From Moniliella sp. 'wahieum' (taxonomy: Eukaryota; Basidiomycota; Moniliellomycetes; Moniliellales; Moniliellaceae), in contig RSEE01000007.1 in the NCBI GenBank assembly GCA_003971905.1, positions 124,001 through 188,000 on the forward strand: a stretch of 64,000 nt of DNA, in the 5' to 3' direction. Position 1 is the stretch's first letter, and each line of letters starts with the position of its first letter. Position numbers and translations under genes: made by a program. Below the pieces are notes generated by a model, which saw nothing but the letters and a program-made list of their open reading frames with translations, did no database searches and was not told the DNA's origin. Positions 44,286-56,048 of this stretch are shown piece after piece.

Positions 44286-46630
44286 ATAGCCCCTGGTGGC
44301 GACCGAGGACTTCAGATGTCATCAGCGTTACAACTCTTCGCTTATCCGGCACTGGTGAGCAACGGTGATTACCTAGCACTCCCCACTCCCCTTCCCTGGC
44401 GTATTTTGTCAACGATGGGCGCCACTCCACTCCCTACCCCTCGCCTTTCGAACCCGGACGGGGTGGAAGAAGACCCTCTTCTGTCGCCTTTTCCGACAGG
44501 AGGAATTCCCTTCGATCGTGCTTCTCAACAGCTGGCGAAGGGCCAGTTCGGCCAATACCAAACCATTTCCCAGCTTCTTACCAGAAGGCGCCTATGGTGG
44601 CTACCGAAGGCGCCAATCATCTTCGTGATTTCAACCACCATCTGGGGAATGTCACAAGCAGGCTCTCTTCACTCTTCCACCATCAGAAGGTCGTGAACGG
44701 CCCCGCGAAGCGGGTTCCCAGCGATTGGCCTGCCCAAGCGGCTGTGGTGCGTCTTCAGTTCAATGAATTGCGTGGATGCTCCTCAGTTCCGGCTTGTCTA
44801 GGGAACGTCTCGCTGACGAGGCCGAGAAACGGTGGGGCGCTGACGTCTGGGCAGACGCGCTGCTATGGCGGTTCTATAGAAAATGTCCTTCGGCGCGATA
44901 TACGCATCCCGCTGTTCTGCCAAACGAAGTCTTCCCCCTTTCTCCTTCTCCCGTGGATAGGGATGCTGCTGTCCACCATTTGCAAAATGTATAATTGACT
45001 TGCGGTGTGGCATGCGCTCTTGGAACCAGCTCCCCCATGCTGTTGGCCTGTATGTGGTAGGGCTTCGCGCCAAAATGGTATTGTTTCAACGACTCCGTGA
45101 CGAAGGCAAGGATCCCGAGACAGTATCCGCTGTGAAGACCCTGACTACCACGTTGGACAAAGACGACAAATTCAACGCCGAACAACCATTCTGGCCATGG
45201 GTCAAACAAGTACTTGCGGTGATGGAACGGGCCGTTGCGGGGGCACGGGAGACTGTTAAGCATGGGCCTACCGGCGACCACTACAAACCCGGTCTATAGA
45301 CCGTATATGGTCTTCGAACCCCTTTACGTCCGGCTACACCCTTAGTACTGTTCATGACTCTCGTTCCATGAGAGTGTAGTGGATTCTCGTGCATCGTCCC
45401 TGTTTGGTCTCCTGCGGGAACGCTACGGCCACATGTCTCCGTCCGAGAAAATCGACACGGTGACGGTAATCGTACCTTTGTTTCGCGAACCGGGGCCCAA
45501 TTTGTTCAACCAAATCGCATGTTGGTACACAAGACCAACTTATGGCTGGGCTCCTCTTCCAGAAACCCTTCTCCGTACAGTGGTAATTAATGCGATATAG
45601 AACAACGGCATGCCGGTCGCATATGCCTGCAAAACATACGAGGAACTCTTTGACTGACGCTTGTGGCAACTCACTCATCTGCCGTTCATCGCACCTCGTC
45701 CTTTTCCCCTTCCAGCTCTCGGGGACGCGGTTTTTACAGCATCACTAGTTCCCGCGGTGGAGCCTTCCGAGGGGGACGTGCGTACCGAGGTGCCACCTCA
45801 TCTCCAGCGCCTGCTTCTTCTCTGAGCGGTAGTAACTTTAGCTAATAGGGTGGGGGAAGTTCTGCTGAACGAAGCCTTTTTTACTCCCTGGCGTGGCAGG
45901 GCGCTGCACACCCTTTGGACTGCTATTACGCTCCCTCTGTCTTCCCTCTCAATACCGCCCAATCTCTTGAATCCTCCACCGTTTTGGACAAGGTCCGCCG
46001 AGTCCACATGAGCAGTGGAACATACCTCCCTTGACCAGCTCCCACGTACCCGCTACCCGCTTCGCAGTCTCCCCCCTCATGTGTTTTTCCTCAATATTAT
46101 GCGATGATGATAGAGAGTTTATCCACACTGTGGCATTGCCCTTCTCGTGTATTTTCGCATGCCATCGCTCCCTCTCATCCCCTTTCTTATACTACTACAG
46201 GAGGCACCTAGCGACCCTTTCCCATACTCCATGTTGATGTCGTCGACATTCCTTGCCACGGTGGCGGAGAACACAAGTGGGGGCTGGTTATGGTCGACAA
46301 CTTCACCCGGTACGTTATCTTCCTGCCTCTTTGCTCCAAAAAGTGAGGCCACTCGTTCACATCCCTATTCCGCAACCTGGTTATCCGCGAGCAACGTCAA
46401 CACCCTCATCGTTCCCTCCAGGTGGTCCGCTCCTACAATGCTCCCGAGTTGACCCCCGCCATGATGGAGGACGAAGAAGGTATCATCGCAACCGAAACGA
46501 CCAATCCAGGTTAAAACGTGCCTCATCCAGTGGTATTGCAGAGAGGGAGATCCGTTCCATCAAAAAGACAGCACAGCAGCGGGACGCTCAGTGGAATCCA
46601 CTCACAGGGTCGATACCCAACACCAAACAT
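44217..46630 (+). mobile_element. Decayed LTR retrotransposon (Gag-like and integrase remnants)
   Basis: Gag-like sequence comes first: QPFWPWVKQVLAVMERAVAG near 45185, LFGLLRERYGHMSPSEKIDT near 45400 and an Arg/Gly-rich tail RGRGFYSITSSRGGAFRGGR near 45720. Integrase core remnants follow: ILHVDVVDIPCHGGGEHKWG then LVMVDNFTRYVIFLPLCSK near 46225-46340, with the first catalytic Asp, and GIAEREIRSIKKTAQQR near 46535, with the region of the catalytic Glu. The segment that should carry the second Asp is damaged. No protease, reverse transcriptase or clear LTR pair is found, so the element has a large internal deletion. The integrase style is closer to Ty3/Gypsy than Copia. Multiple stops and frame changes make it inactive. 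Confidence 0.65.
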
Positions 46631-47207
46631 AAGTGAATAAGCGGCATCCTGGGCCTGCAAAGTCTGTCAGGCACAAAGTAGGTTGTGATGGAGGCGCAGT
46701 CAAGGAACCGCACCCCGCCACCCCGGCCATCTACTACAGGAACATCAGCATCCGATACGATAACCGCTTTGAAATTCGTCCTTGGCCGCAGAGGGTTGTG
46801 GCGGTGGCCGTGATAGTAGCAGCTGTCGTCATTTTCTTTATCTTTACCGTCGGGTTGCCGACAGATAGCAGTCCATGGCGACCTACTCAGACGGCAGCGC
46901 TTCTTGGCGCGCAGGCGTGGGGCAAGGACACGAACGAGGCCGGAGAACGACACTAGATGATGATGAGACCCAGGCCAACCACTCATTCTCGGTTTCAAAA
47001 CTATACACGTGACCCTAGCAGGGTCGGCGGCCATTCCTCTACCTTTCAACCCGCGGTCCTTGCGGCGGGCGCAATAAATGGCCTGTACAGTGCCATCATG
47101 CGTCAGCCCAACCCTACCTTGCGTCCTTCCCCCGCCGCCGCCGCCCCCCGCCGTAGTAGCCTGCTTGGCGCGCTGTTACTCCCATCGACCGACGCCGTCA
47201 AAGAACA
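46631..47207. promoter_or_regulatory. Spacer and eL33 promoter
   Basis: A plus frame at 46633-46956 has one hydrophobic stretch (VVAVAVIVAAVVIFFIF) but no family match. I treat it as unsupported. No heptamer array is present. Confidence 0.35.
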
Positions 47208-47584
47208 ATGTCGCGCCTGTACGTCAAGGGTCGCATCCAGGGCCACCAGCGCTCGAAGCACGTCAGCCACGCCCACACCTCCCTCATCCAGATTGACGGT
47301 GTGACGAGCCAGGCTGAGGCCAAGTTTTACCTGGGCAAGCGTGTGGCCTACGTCTACAAGGGCACCAAGGAGATCCGTGGCACCAAGGTCCGCGTCATTT
47401 GGGGCCGCGTCACCCGCCCCCACGGCAACTCGGGTGTGGTTCGCGCTAAGTTTGCTACCAACATTCCCCCGCTGCCTTTGGCAAGAGCGTGCGCATCATG
47501 CTCTACCCCTCGAACAGTATGTTGTTTTCCTTTTTTGCACGAAAGAGTCATACTAATTCCCCCGCTTTACCTCCGTCAGTCTAA
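47208..47584 (+). CDS. RPL33: 60S ribosomal protein eL33 (L35Ae)
   Basis: Large-subunit ribosomal protein. Start [20 protein letters not shown], then [40 protein letters not shown] and [10 protein letters not shown], ending [14 protein letters not shown]. This is the full family length. The intron at 47517-47579 (63 bp, tactaat branch) falls after the first base of the last sense codon, so the final exon carries two coding bases and the stop. One base is missing near 47471 (NIPP to AFGKS). It lies tail to tail with eL6. Confidence 0.95.
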
Positions 47585-48343
47585 ACATTGATTGTACAAC
47601 ACGTTCGCCCCACCTCGAATGGCTTTGCCGCACCACCCCAAAAAATTCCCATTAGCCCCTGTGCTCTCGAGACGCAGTAGTCTCCCGTTCCTCCCAGGGG
47701 TGGTAATGGCGCTGCTCATGCTTCATGCATTCTCTTGGATGAGGTCGCTGGCCTGTCCGTATGCGCTCTACTGTCTGGGTGACATGGGTCTCGTTGATTG
47801 ATAGGGATTAGAAACAAAACCATCCATGCGTGTCGTGAGCCGTCGCTTTGGTGCCCCGACAGAGCATCGCCCATCGACCCTTCTGTAGAATGGGGCCGCC
47901 CCAGAGTGGACAGATCAGATATCAATAGCTGAATAATATCGCGGACAATGCAATTCAGGGACAGGTACAGCCCAGGAGAAGGGCGGATCTTCATCCCGTG
48001 AAAGCAATGGACTTTGGGGTCCAACAAAGGGTACTTATGTATCACCTGCCCAGTCGAGGTCTACGGCTTCAAGACCACACCGGATCCGAACATACTAGCG
48101 TATGAGCATTTTGAGAGGCATAGCGCCGGAGGTACATGGCGAGGCATGAGGAAAGAGGGGGCCATCAGTATTTGGCCCCGGAGTTGTAAACACCACGTCC
48201 ACAAGCCACCCCCTCTAATCTGGAGGCAATGATCAGGCCAGGGGTGAGACAAGCCCAGTGGTTGGGTGGACGAGGCTCCCACCTTCTCCCAGCTGCACAG
48301 GAAGGATGAAGGGACATGCAGGCCGGGAATGGGGCAACATCGC
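47585..48343. other. Convergent 3' region between eL33 and eL6
   Basis: Nothing recognised. Confidence 0.4.
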
Positions 48344-48938
48344 TTAGAACTTCATAGCGTGGGGCTTGTCCGAGTTGCTGAGCGAGAAGGTCGTGGCAAG
48401 GTACTTGAGGTGGGTGGGTCCCGCCTTCTTGACGGCCGCAATGACAGCCTGGTCAATTGCCTTCTGGTCAGCAACCTTGGCAGCGGGGTGGGCCGCCTTG
48501 TTGGCCGGGTCCAGGAAGAAGGCCTGCTCGGGCTTGGGGCCACGGGTCTTTTCCTGGGCAAAGTAGGCGTCCGTCACGTTCTCAGGCACCTTCACGTCGC
48601 TCACATCGATCTTCGTCGAGGTAGCAATCACGTAGGCCTGGTTCACGCGACGGAGGGGCACGCCGTTCACCTTGAAGGGGCCAGTGACGAGGAGAAGGCC
48701 CGAAGCGAGCTGCTTCAGGAAAACAACACGCTTGCCGGCAAAGCGCCCAGCAAGGAGAATGAGCACAGTGCCAGGCGTGATGCTAGCACGCAGCTTGGAG
48801 GTTGTTGATCTTGCGCGTCACCTTGGGCTGAGGGGCGTCGACGGCAGGGTAGTACTTGTGCGCCCGCTGCGCCGGAAGCGTGCGAGTGCCCTTGCCGAAC
48901 GGCTTGGTCTTGGGAGCAGCAGCGTTGACGGCAGCCAT
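48344..48938 (-). CDS. RPL6: 60S ribosomal protein eL6
   Basis: Large-subunit ribosomal protein. Start MAAVNAAAPKTKPFGKGTRT, then RAHKYYPAVDAPQPKVTRKI. The conserved core follows: KLRASITPGTVLILLAGRFA, GKRVVFLKQLASGLLLVTGP, RVNQAYVIATSTKIDVSDVK. It ends SNSDKPHAMKF at 48344. One base is missing near 48795 (between KINNL and KLRAS). The length of about 195 residues is normal for fungal eL6. A probable intron lies in the 5' leader at 48945-49021. Confidence 0.95.
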
Positions 48939-48944
48939 TGCGTT

Positions 48945-49021
48945 CTTTGGAAGGGAGATGGGGGGAAGCAAAGTTAGCGTCGGCTACGTCGGCAGGGACT
49001 GCTTGTAGTGCTCTTACTCAC
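48945..49021 (-). other. 5'-leader intron of the eL6 gene
   Basis: Reads gtgagt at 49021, gctaac branch near 48965, and a pyrimidine tract ending ccaaag six bases before the ATG. Leader introns are common in ribosomal-protein genes. The exon upstream has no in-frame ATG, so it is untranslated. Confidence 0.6.
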
Positions 49022-51488
49022 CAATCGAGCCTTGATGGTCTTGCGGTTAGTGGGGCGTCCAGAGCGAGGACAGCGGACACCACCGCAGCGGGGAAGACAA
49101 GAGTAGGGTTGGCCTTCAAAATATTTAGCGTACACACTTGTGCAGTGCGGACGTCCCGATAATTGTGCCGCAGCACTACACGGCCGGAGTGCAGGCATTG
49201 ACTCGAGGGATATTGACCGGGGCCATGCGCACGTGACCCGTGCTGGCTGGCTTCCTGGTTCAAACGTTGAATCATCCGCCGGCATCACGTGATGCGTCGC
49301 CTTGGGGCGGTGGTCCCAGCCCACGCCGATTGGCTGCTACGATCCCAATTAAACCTGGAGCTCACCTCCTTTCCAAGGGCGTAGCAGGGGCAGGGGCTCT
49401 ATGAATCTTGGACATAGAAGCAGTGATGACTTCATCGCTCTTCAGCAGTAGTCGTGCCTGCGATGACTCGGTGTATCGTCGCGAGGATAAAAAAACGCAT
49501 GCTCCCTACATATTACAACCCTTTTTTTCGAAGAGAAGAAGCACACTTTGTCAGGTATCCAGCAATCTGTGGAATAGCTTCTGGCCGTATATCATCACTC
49601 TATCAGAAGTTGAACCTCTTGAGCCACGGGGTTGCTCGTGCGTTTGTCTAAAAGGGTTTTTCAGTCCCTCCTCAGGCCTCAGATCTATAGGAGAGAGTTC
49701 TACTGTTTTCTCGATCGCTTTTTTGTACGTGCTTTCCTTGCCCTGCAGCCAGACCGGAGGGGGAGCAATTGCGCGTGGCTGCTTACTCATGTCCTTCTGT
49801 AGGTGTTGCTAGTTGGCTTATACCATAACCGTCACCATCGATGCAATTGATTCACCTTCGAAGGCGTTCAAGACTCTCCACAGGTAATAGTGATAACATC
49901 TCGGCACCTTTGTGTGCGTTGCGTGTTGAGTCATGTTAGATGGCTATAATAGTACCGTAGTTTGCCACACACGTTCAGAACGCTCTTCTGTTCACTCTCT
50001 GTGACAGAGTGTGGGTGGCCACATATAGCGATCAGTCTGTTTTTGGTCGATCTCCAGCAGCTTCAACGTCTTCAACCTATATCAAAAAGCTACATCATCT
50101 CTCGTAACGTGCGTAACGCGTAATGCACGTAAGGTATCGTATCAACAAGTCGATGTAGGTGGGGAAGATAAAAACGTGATAAACAGAAACGCGTTCGCCA
50201 CATGTAGCTCCGCAGACATATTTCGGCAGAAGATGACATCTGTGTGGTGAAGTAGTGAGATGTGACGATAGAACATCAGCAGCCGTGGCGCATATGTGTT
50301 TCGTGTTCCCTCTCTCCGACTCTACGCCTCCGCGATATTTGGCCACACAACCACACCCCACTGATGCGAGTCATCCAACATGATGCCATAGGCGCCTGTG
50401 GACGATGATGTAGAACATGAGCGATGATCGCATCTGTAACCGGACCCTCTATAGGTCAGTGCGGGAGCGACAATGGGGTCGAGAGATTGGGTCCAAAACG
50501 CACAGAGAGTTATAAGGAGAGGCCTGCCGACGGATCGGCGGGCCTCATCACTAGACCGCGGGATCCACATTTGAAATTTGCGCGATGTCGTTGGTAAACG
50601 AGATGCACATGGCCAGGTGATTCAGACCAGAGCACACCAGATACTTGCTGCTACGTGTCTGCGTTATGTGCCTACGCCGCGTCCCAGGCAACCGTCCCAA
50701 CCCCGGCGCGGTCGGAGATGCTGCAACCATGCCTACACCTCCGGACCCCCCGAACCCACACGGCCACTATCGCCCGTGCTGCCTTTTTACCGGCCTGCCA
50801 CTCCCCACTCTCGGCCCCCTTTTGATTCGGCTGCCCAATTAAACGCCCCCACGTGCCCTGCCCGCGTCCCGTGACAATCAATTGCGGTTGCCTGCGCAGC
50901 AGTTGCACGGCAGAAGAGGAGCTGCAATGGTCGATGGCGCGATGAGATCGTGAGAGACGGATGAAGAGCGATGCCGCGTTGGAGAGCGGTCGGTGTCATG
51001 GTAGCGCCGATATTTGGGGCCTCGCAGCAGCGCTCTGTACCAGTCTGTACCAGTCTATACCAGTCTTAGATATCCCCCCCTATCCCCCCGACGGCCTTAT
51101 AGAGCAGCGGGGAACAAGGAACCGCGCACGCGCAAACTTACCGGCCTGCGGATAACAGGCCGGCGTGTGGTCAGCTCAGCAGTGCCAACGGCCTCTGACT
51201 AGTGACTGCGCCCAGGTACTAAATCAAATAACAGTAGCAACCGAATAAACCCCCATGTGGCGGTGGGGAGGTTAAAAGACATCTGTTGCCCCTCTCTCAG
51301 ATCTCAACCCCCCACACTATTCCTACCCTACCACCCCATCCACCTCCATCTCTACTACCTACCCAAGTTCATGTCCATACTCGCTGGCCGACCTTGTAGG
51401 TCCCTCCCCTTTCCCTTGCTGCTTTTCCACACACTCGGCGCACAGACCAAAGGGGGACTGACACGCAACTGCGCCTCTGCAGGCAACC
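49022..51488. other. Spacer
   Basis: eL6 promoter side, then about 2 kb without a supported gene. A copy of the short dispersed repeat lies at 49655-49735. CAGTCTGTACCAGTCTATAC-type direct repeats of 10-11 bp lie at about 51036-51068. Confidence 0.45.
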
Positions 51489-51603
51489 TGATGGCGCTTG
51501 GACCTTACGTCCGCTGCCCCTTTTGCGATAACATTATTGTCAAGCTGAACGAGTGCACATCTTGCCACCATTCACTCGTGGGGGTCCGATGCAACGAGCC
51601 ATA
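51489..51603 (+). CDS. Possible micro-ORF or exon with a four-cysteine zinc motif
   Basis: An ATG at 51489 opens 37 codons: MALGPYVRCPFCDNIIVKLN then ECTSCHHSLVGVRCNEP. CPFC and CTSC are spaced 10 residues apart, as in zinc ribbons or knuckles. It could be a tiny protein or one exon of a larger gene whose other exons I cannot find. Confidence 0.3.
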
Positions 51604-52783
51604 AGTATGGCCTGCCGTCCCCCCTTTCCCCATTCCCATCGGTCCTGCTCTCCGTGTATAATACGTTCCTCTCTCTCTCAATTCTCACAATTCTCTTCTC
51701 TTCGTCAACGTCAATATCTGCCTGTTCATACCCGCACCATTTCCCTCCCATCCAATACCCCCCCGCCCCGCTTCCGTCGGGTCTGTGGCCATTTGTTATC
51801 CCTTGCAGCGGGACAACGGTCCCATTCCATATCCAGTATCTCAGCATTCATAATGAGAGGGGCCTGGGGTCCCGGATCATACAAGTCAGGAGTCAGAGCT
51901 AGTCAGGAGTCAGGCCTCTCGTCAACGCGTCAGGCTAGCACCATGCGATTTTACATTTGCATGTGATCGGATAGTCGCGTCCTCTAATTGTGCTTGCCAC
52001 CCCAAGAGGAACCATCGCGCATTCATATCAGGTACCTACCTAACGTAGACATTCATACTTGCGTCTCTGTTGGCTCAGGTGTACTCAGGCAAAATGTCAC
52101 GCCCTGTGGCTCTTGCAGCGGCATGAACGTAACGCGTAAACGTACCAGAACCATGAGCTGAAAGAATGGGGGTTAGGGCGAAGCACTAGACAAGGCCATC
52201 AATGGCTGAGGGCGATGAATCGGTCACACAAATGAGAGCCCAGAACCGCGATTGTCCGCTAACTGAAAAGTAGCTACGCTAAAACAAGCTAAGGACGATT
52301 GCACTATTAAGGGAAGATAGGAAACAGTCAGAGATAGCTTATTCTAAGCTCCTGACGCTATTAGTCCGACGGTGTGCAACCGGGAGAGAGAGGAAGGAAG
52401 GAGGGGGAAAGGCGCGCAAGGGATAACCAGCCCAAGGTGCTCGGGAGGCGAAACAATGAGGAGACTTCCGCATATCAGTGGCTTGGCCGCAAAAGGCAAT
52501 GGCATGTGAGCGTACGATCAGCCATACTCTAACATGAACAGCGTGAACATCGAACTCCGTGTTGTCGCGACGCAGAGTACTGGTGAGGTCAACGTTGCCT
52601 TCATATGTAAGTCATCCATCGTGCATCATACATCTTTGCATTATCATGGAAGATGGGTTTGCCTCGTATAGAACGTGTAGATTGACCCTACGTGCATCTG
52701 GAGTTCTGGACTCTCCCGTAGTCTCCGAGTTGAGCATGAACGTCCTCAATACTGAACATTGGGTCAACGTTCAAGAGAGACTT
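51604..52783. other. Spacer
   Basis: No supported gene or array. Confidence 0.45.
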
Positions 52784-54222
52784 TCAAAAGGAAAAGTCGA
52801 GGAGCTTGCCCTGCTGCGCGCTCAAGCGGGCCAGCTCGAGGGTGCGAATGGCAATCGCCACCTGCTCCACCTTGACGGCCTGAACAGCGTCGATGGCGGC
52901 ATTGCGCGCGGCCACCTCGGTCCCCGGAAGCGCGTTGGCTGCAGCCACCGTCTGGGCCAGATTGCGGTATAGGTCCATGTACCGTCCCTGCAGCTGCGGC
53001 ACTTCCTCCTGCTCCAGCGCCAGGGGAGCCGCACGGTCCTGAATGGGCTCGGTGGCAAAGTTGCGCGTGCGCGCGGGACCGGCCAAGAGGGTGAGCGTGG
53101 CGCGATCTTCGTGCCGACCAAAGGTATCGGCGCGTACGTCAGCATGGGCCTTGAGCTGCGCTTCCTGTGGGTCCAGACCATAGGTCAAAAAGGACCCCCG
53201 CGACCCATACACCTTGAACCGTAGCATCTTCTCGTTCGTGAACGGGGCCAAGACCGAGGCAGTGAGGCGGCAGTGCAGCCCAGCAGCACGGTGCCTGCCG
53301 CGGGCGAGTCGGCCGGAAGCGGGGCGCCAGGAGGATAAAAGAGTGCACCTCGAACCCATCGTCCACCTCGGGCGACTGCTGTCCTCGCGAGTTACGCAGC
53401 AGACCCAAGACCGACTGCGGCGGACCAAACAGGCTGATGGCTACCCACCGAGCAACGCATCAGTATCGCCGCAGTTTGTGAGCAGAGAAGGACGTACCTT
53501 GGTCAACGAGGTGGCTGCCCAGATCCCACAGCATCCCACCTCCCTGTGCTGGCAGCACCTCTTCTCTCCACCCCCCTTAGACAGGGGCCGGTATCGGTCA
53601 AAGTGCGACTCGAAAAAGAGAGGCACACCAATGGTCTGCGGCGCACGGGGGTACCCGGCGATCGAAAGGGATGAGGGCGCGTTCTTCACTGCATCTGCAG
53701 GTAGGAGCGATTGGAGCGTAAGAAAGTCGGCATCAAAACGGCGGTCTAGCACGGCACAAAACCGGAAAACAAGTTAGCTCGATCGCTCAATCATCTCGCC
53801 CTGGAGGATAACAACGAGAACGTACTTTGGTAGGTGTAGCAGACCACTCCATGCTGCTCTGCCACCGCCTGAAGTGTCTTGACATCTTCCGAGCTCAGTG
53901 CCAACGGCTTCTCACACAGCACGTGGCAGCCATGCTCCATAGCCTTCTTGGCCGTGGCAAAGTGGAGGCTGTTGGTGATGGTAATAACCACCACTCCACC
54001 TACAGGCAACCGGTTGGGACCCTGAAAGATGTCGTCAATGGTAGGGTGGATGTGGGCGGAGGGGAAGGCTTGGCTGGCCGAGGGCTGGGAAGAACCCGGG
54101 CGCTGCTGGATGGAGTGCAGGACAAACTGCGGCAAGGCCAACAGGAAGGGCAGGTGGAATGTGTGAGCGGAGCTGCCGAATCCCACGAGCGTGACGGGGA
54201 TGGGAGCCGATGAGGAGGACAT
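52784..54222 (-). CDS. Gfo/Idh/MocA-family NAD(P)-dependent oxidoreductase
   Basis: Start MSSSSAPIPVTLVGFGSSAH, a Rossmann fold with the GFGSSA dinucleotide loop. It continues with GGVVVITITNSLHFATAKKA and HGCHVLCEKPLALSSEDVKT; the EKP Lys is the family's catalytic lysine. The C-terminal domain has FFESHFDRYRP, GMLWDLGSHLVDQA (the conserved D-x3-H) and FGPPQSVLGLLRNSRGQQSP, and ends GKLLDFSF. Introns lie at 53746-53825 and 53451-53497. Substrate unknown; relatives act on sugars, inositol or bile-pigment-like compounds. Frame breaks near 53580, 53290 and 53170 look like missing bases. Confidence 0.88.
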
Positions 54223-54577
54223 GACAGGCGAAGGGTGGATGAGATGCAAGCCGATGGTGGTGGGAAGAAGGGTCAGGTGTTGAATGTTAGACGCTGGACA
54301 GAAGATGCCAAGGAAATGGCAACCACCCGCCCCCCATCTGAGACTTGTGCCGCTGCAAAGCGGATGGTGTAACATGTCACGTGACACACCACAGTGGCGG
54401 AGTTTAGCCTCTCAGCCTCTCAGCGCTCAGGCTGAGCAGCAAGGCTGCCTCTGTCGAGGCGGTTGACTAGTAGCGTAGGACCGAATAGTTGCAAGAATGG
54501 CGCAGGGCAGTGGCAGAGCACAAGGGGTCCGTGCGGAGCGGAGCCATCGGTGGGTGAGGACGCGGGACGAGGAGTGG

Positions 54578-54676
54578 GTCACCGGTCACCGGAGAGAGCA
54601 CTCGAAATGTGGCTGTCGCTTCGGGCTTAACGTTTAACGTTTAACACGCTTAACGTTAAGCTTAACGCTTAACGCG
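54578..54676. repeat. CCGG heptamers, then TTA-type ACGT heptamers
   Basis: CCGGTCA-type units at 54578-54592. From 54626 come TTAACGT units with AGCT and ACGC variants. Confidence 0.8.
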
Positions 54677-55270
54677 GGGAGAGCTACGAGCTTCCAACGA
54701 GTTAACAAAAGGACCTCTGCAGGTGCACGAGAAGGGAACAATCAGAGTTCGTTTCTTGTAAGCCCCTCAGGCCTAAGGCTTGATATTCGCCCAATCTTGA
54801 GTGCAACCGGGCAGAGAAGGAAGGAGGAGGACGAAGCGTGGCGTTATGTGATGGATTCGGGGTGCGGGGGTCGCGCGACACTGCACGCTTTAGTAGTTCT
54901 GCCTAAGCTTCAAGCTCCAAGCTTCACAACACACCCCAACACTGGTGACCACCAGTCTCTCCGCCAAACTCGTGCTCCTTCAGTACTGAGCTCAGTGGTA
55001 ACGGGGATCAGTCCGATGTTCGATTGATTCCCGGAATTCGGACGATCGCGAGAACCGTGAACGCTCAACGTACCGCGTACACGTTCAACGGTGACATCGC
55101 TTCTCGCAATTGCTTCACCTCTTCGAATCCCGCTGGGGAATTGAACATGAACCTGAACGGCAGGCTCGGCAGTGTGAACGTTGTAAACAGCGAGTAGATT
55201 CGCCCTGCCATGCAACAATGGCCAGCGCCCCCAACGTGGCAATGGGGACGACTACCACGGCAACGAGCAA

Positions 55271-55292
55271 CGACTAGTAACTAGTGACTAGC
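55271..55292. repeat. 7-bp array, palindrome CTAG
   Basis: ACTAGTA, ACTAGTG, ACTAGC in 7-bp register; the spacer varies between TAA and TGA. Confidence 0.8.
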
Positions 55293-55590
55293 AACGCCCC
55301 CTCCCTACTGACAGCTTGAAGGGCTGGCACAGCCTGAGGCTGCCGAGGGCTTATTAGACGAAGGCAGTATGCCCTCCCCGCAAGGCAAAGGAAGAGAGGG
55401 GCATGGGGCACCCGGCACTGTTGCTACATATGTACAACCTTGTATGCGAGTGTGTGGTATGCAGTAAGGTACGAAGCCCCGGTCTCGGGTAACATGTAAC
55501 ATGAGAGAGGAAAGGGCGTTGCTCGCTGAGCGCTGAGGGGCTTACTGCGCTAGGCTCCCTTCCCGAGAGTGGGGAAGCTCAGGCTGGGGC

Positions 55591-56048
55591 TTAAGCGGTT
55601 TCCGTGCCAAAGAGGGCCGGGAACTTGTACTGCAACTCGACGAGGCGTTGCACCATGCTCCAATCTATCGATGCACGCAGGACAAGTAAAAAAAACCAGG
55701 GAAGAGAGAGAAAAAAAGAGTTAGTCCCATCGAAGCAGACGAGGAACGCATGATGCGATAGAGGGGAACGGAGGACGTACTCAACGGCTCCTCACTCGGC
55801 AACGGCACCCCTTTCAACTCGCGCACCACCCTCCCATCCGCACTCACACGCGCAATCACCTCCACGGCCTGGCCCGCTTCAAGCTGAGGCAACAGCGACT
55901 CGGGACTGAGGTGGACCTCAATCGTGCCCTGGTCAGCGGCTTGGAGTAAGGCCGTCTCCCCCGTCACGCGCTGCAGTACGCCCCATACCCGTACCGTGTG
56001 GCCCACGTGCTCCGAGAGCGAGGCAGAGTTCACTAGGGGAACCGACAT
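55591..56048 (-). CDS. RFA3: Replication protein A small subunit (RPA3, 14 kDa)
   Basis: Third subunit of the single-stranded-DNA-binding complex used in replication and repair. Start MSVPLVNSASLSEHVGHTVR gives an OB-fold: VWGVLQRVTGETALLQAADQ, TIEVHLSPESLLPQLEAGQA, VEVIARVSADGRVVRELKGV. The intron at 55665-55780 (116 bp) is followed by a helix, NWSMVQRLVELQYKFPALFG, matching the trimerisation helix of RPA3. It ends ETA at 55591. Length is about 114 residues, normal for the family. The frame is unbroken, which is unusual in this window. Ten1 is the main alternative; the C-terminal helix favours RPA3. Confidence 0.85.

Larger units (their letters stand above)
54223..55590. other. Repeat-bearing spacer
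   Basis: No gene. Heptamer clusters occur at 54404-54440 (GCGC/GGCC type), 54578-54592, 54626-54676 and 55271-55292. Confidence 0.5.

Noticed and set aside
19043-48938. Programmed frameshifting as the cause of the many frame breaks
   Set aside because: The break sites share no slippery sequence or stop context, many fall in homopolymers, and ribosomal-protein genes are affected too. Missing bases in the assembly explain it more simply.
48974-49324. A minus-strand frame reading CLPRCGGVRCPRSGRPTNRK, which looked like a ribosomal-protein exon
   Set aside because: It matches no ribosomal protein I know and lies in the leader and promoter of eL6.
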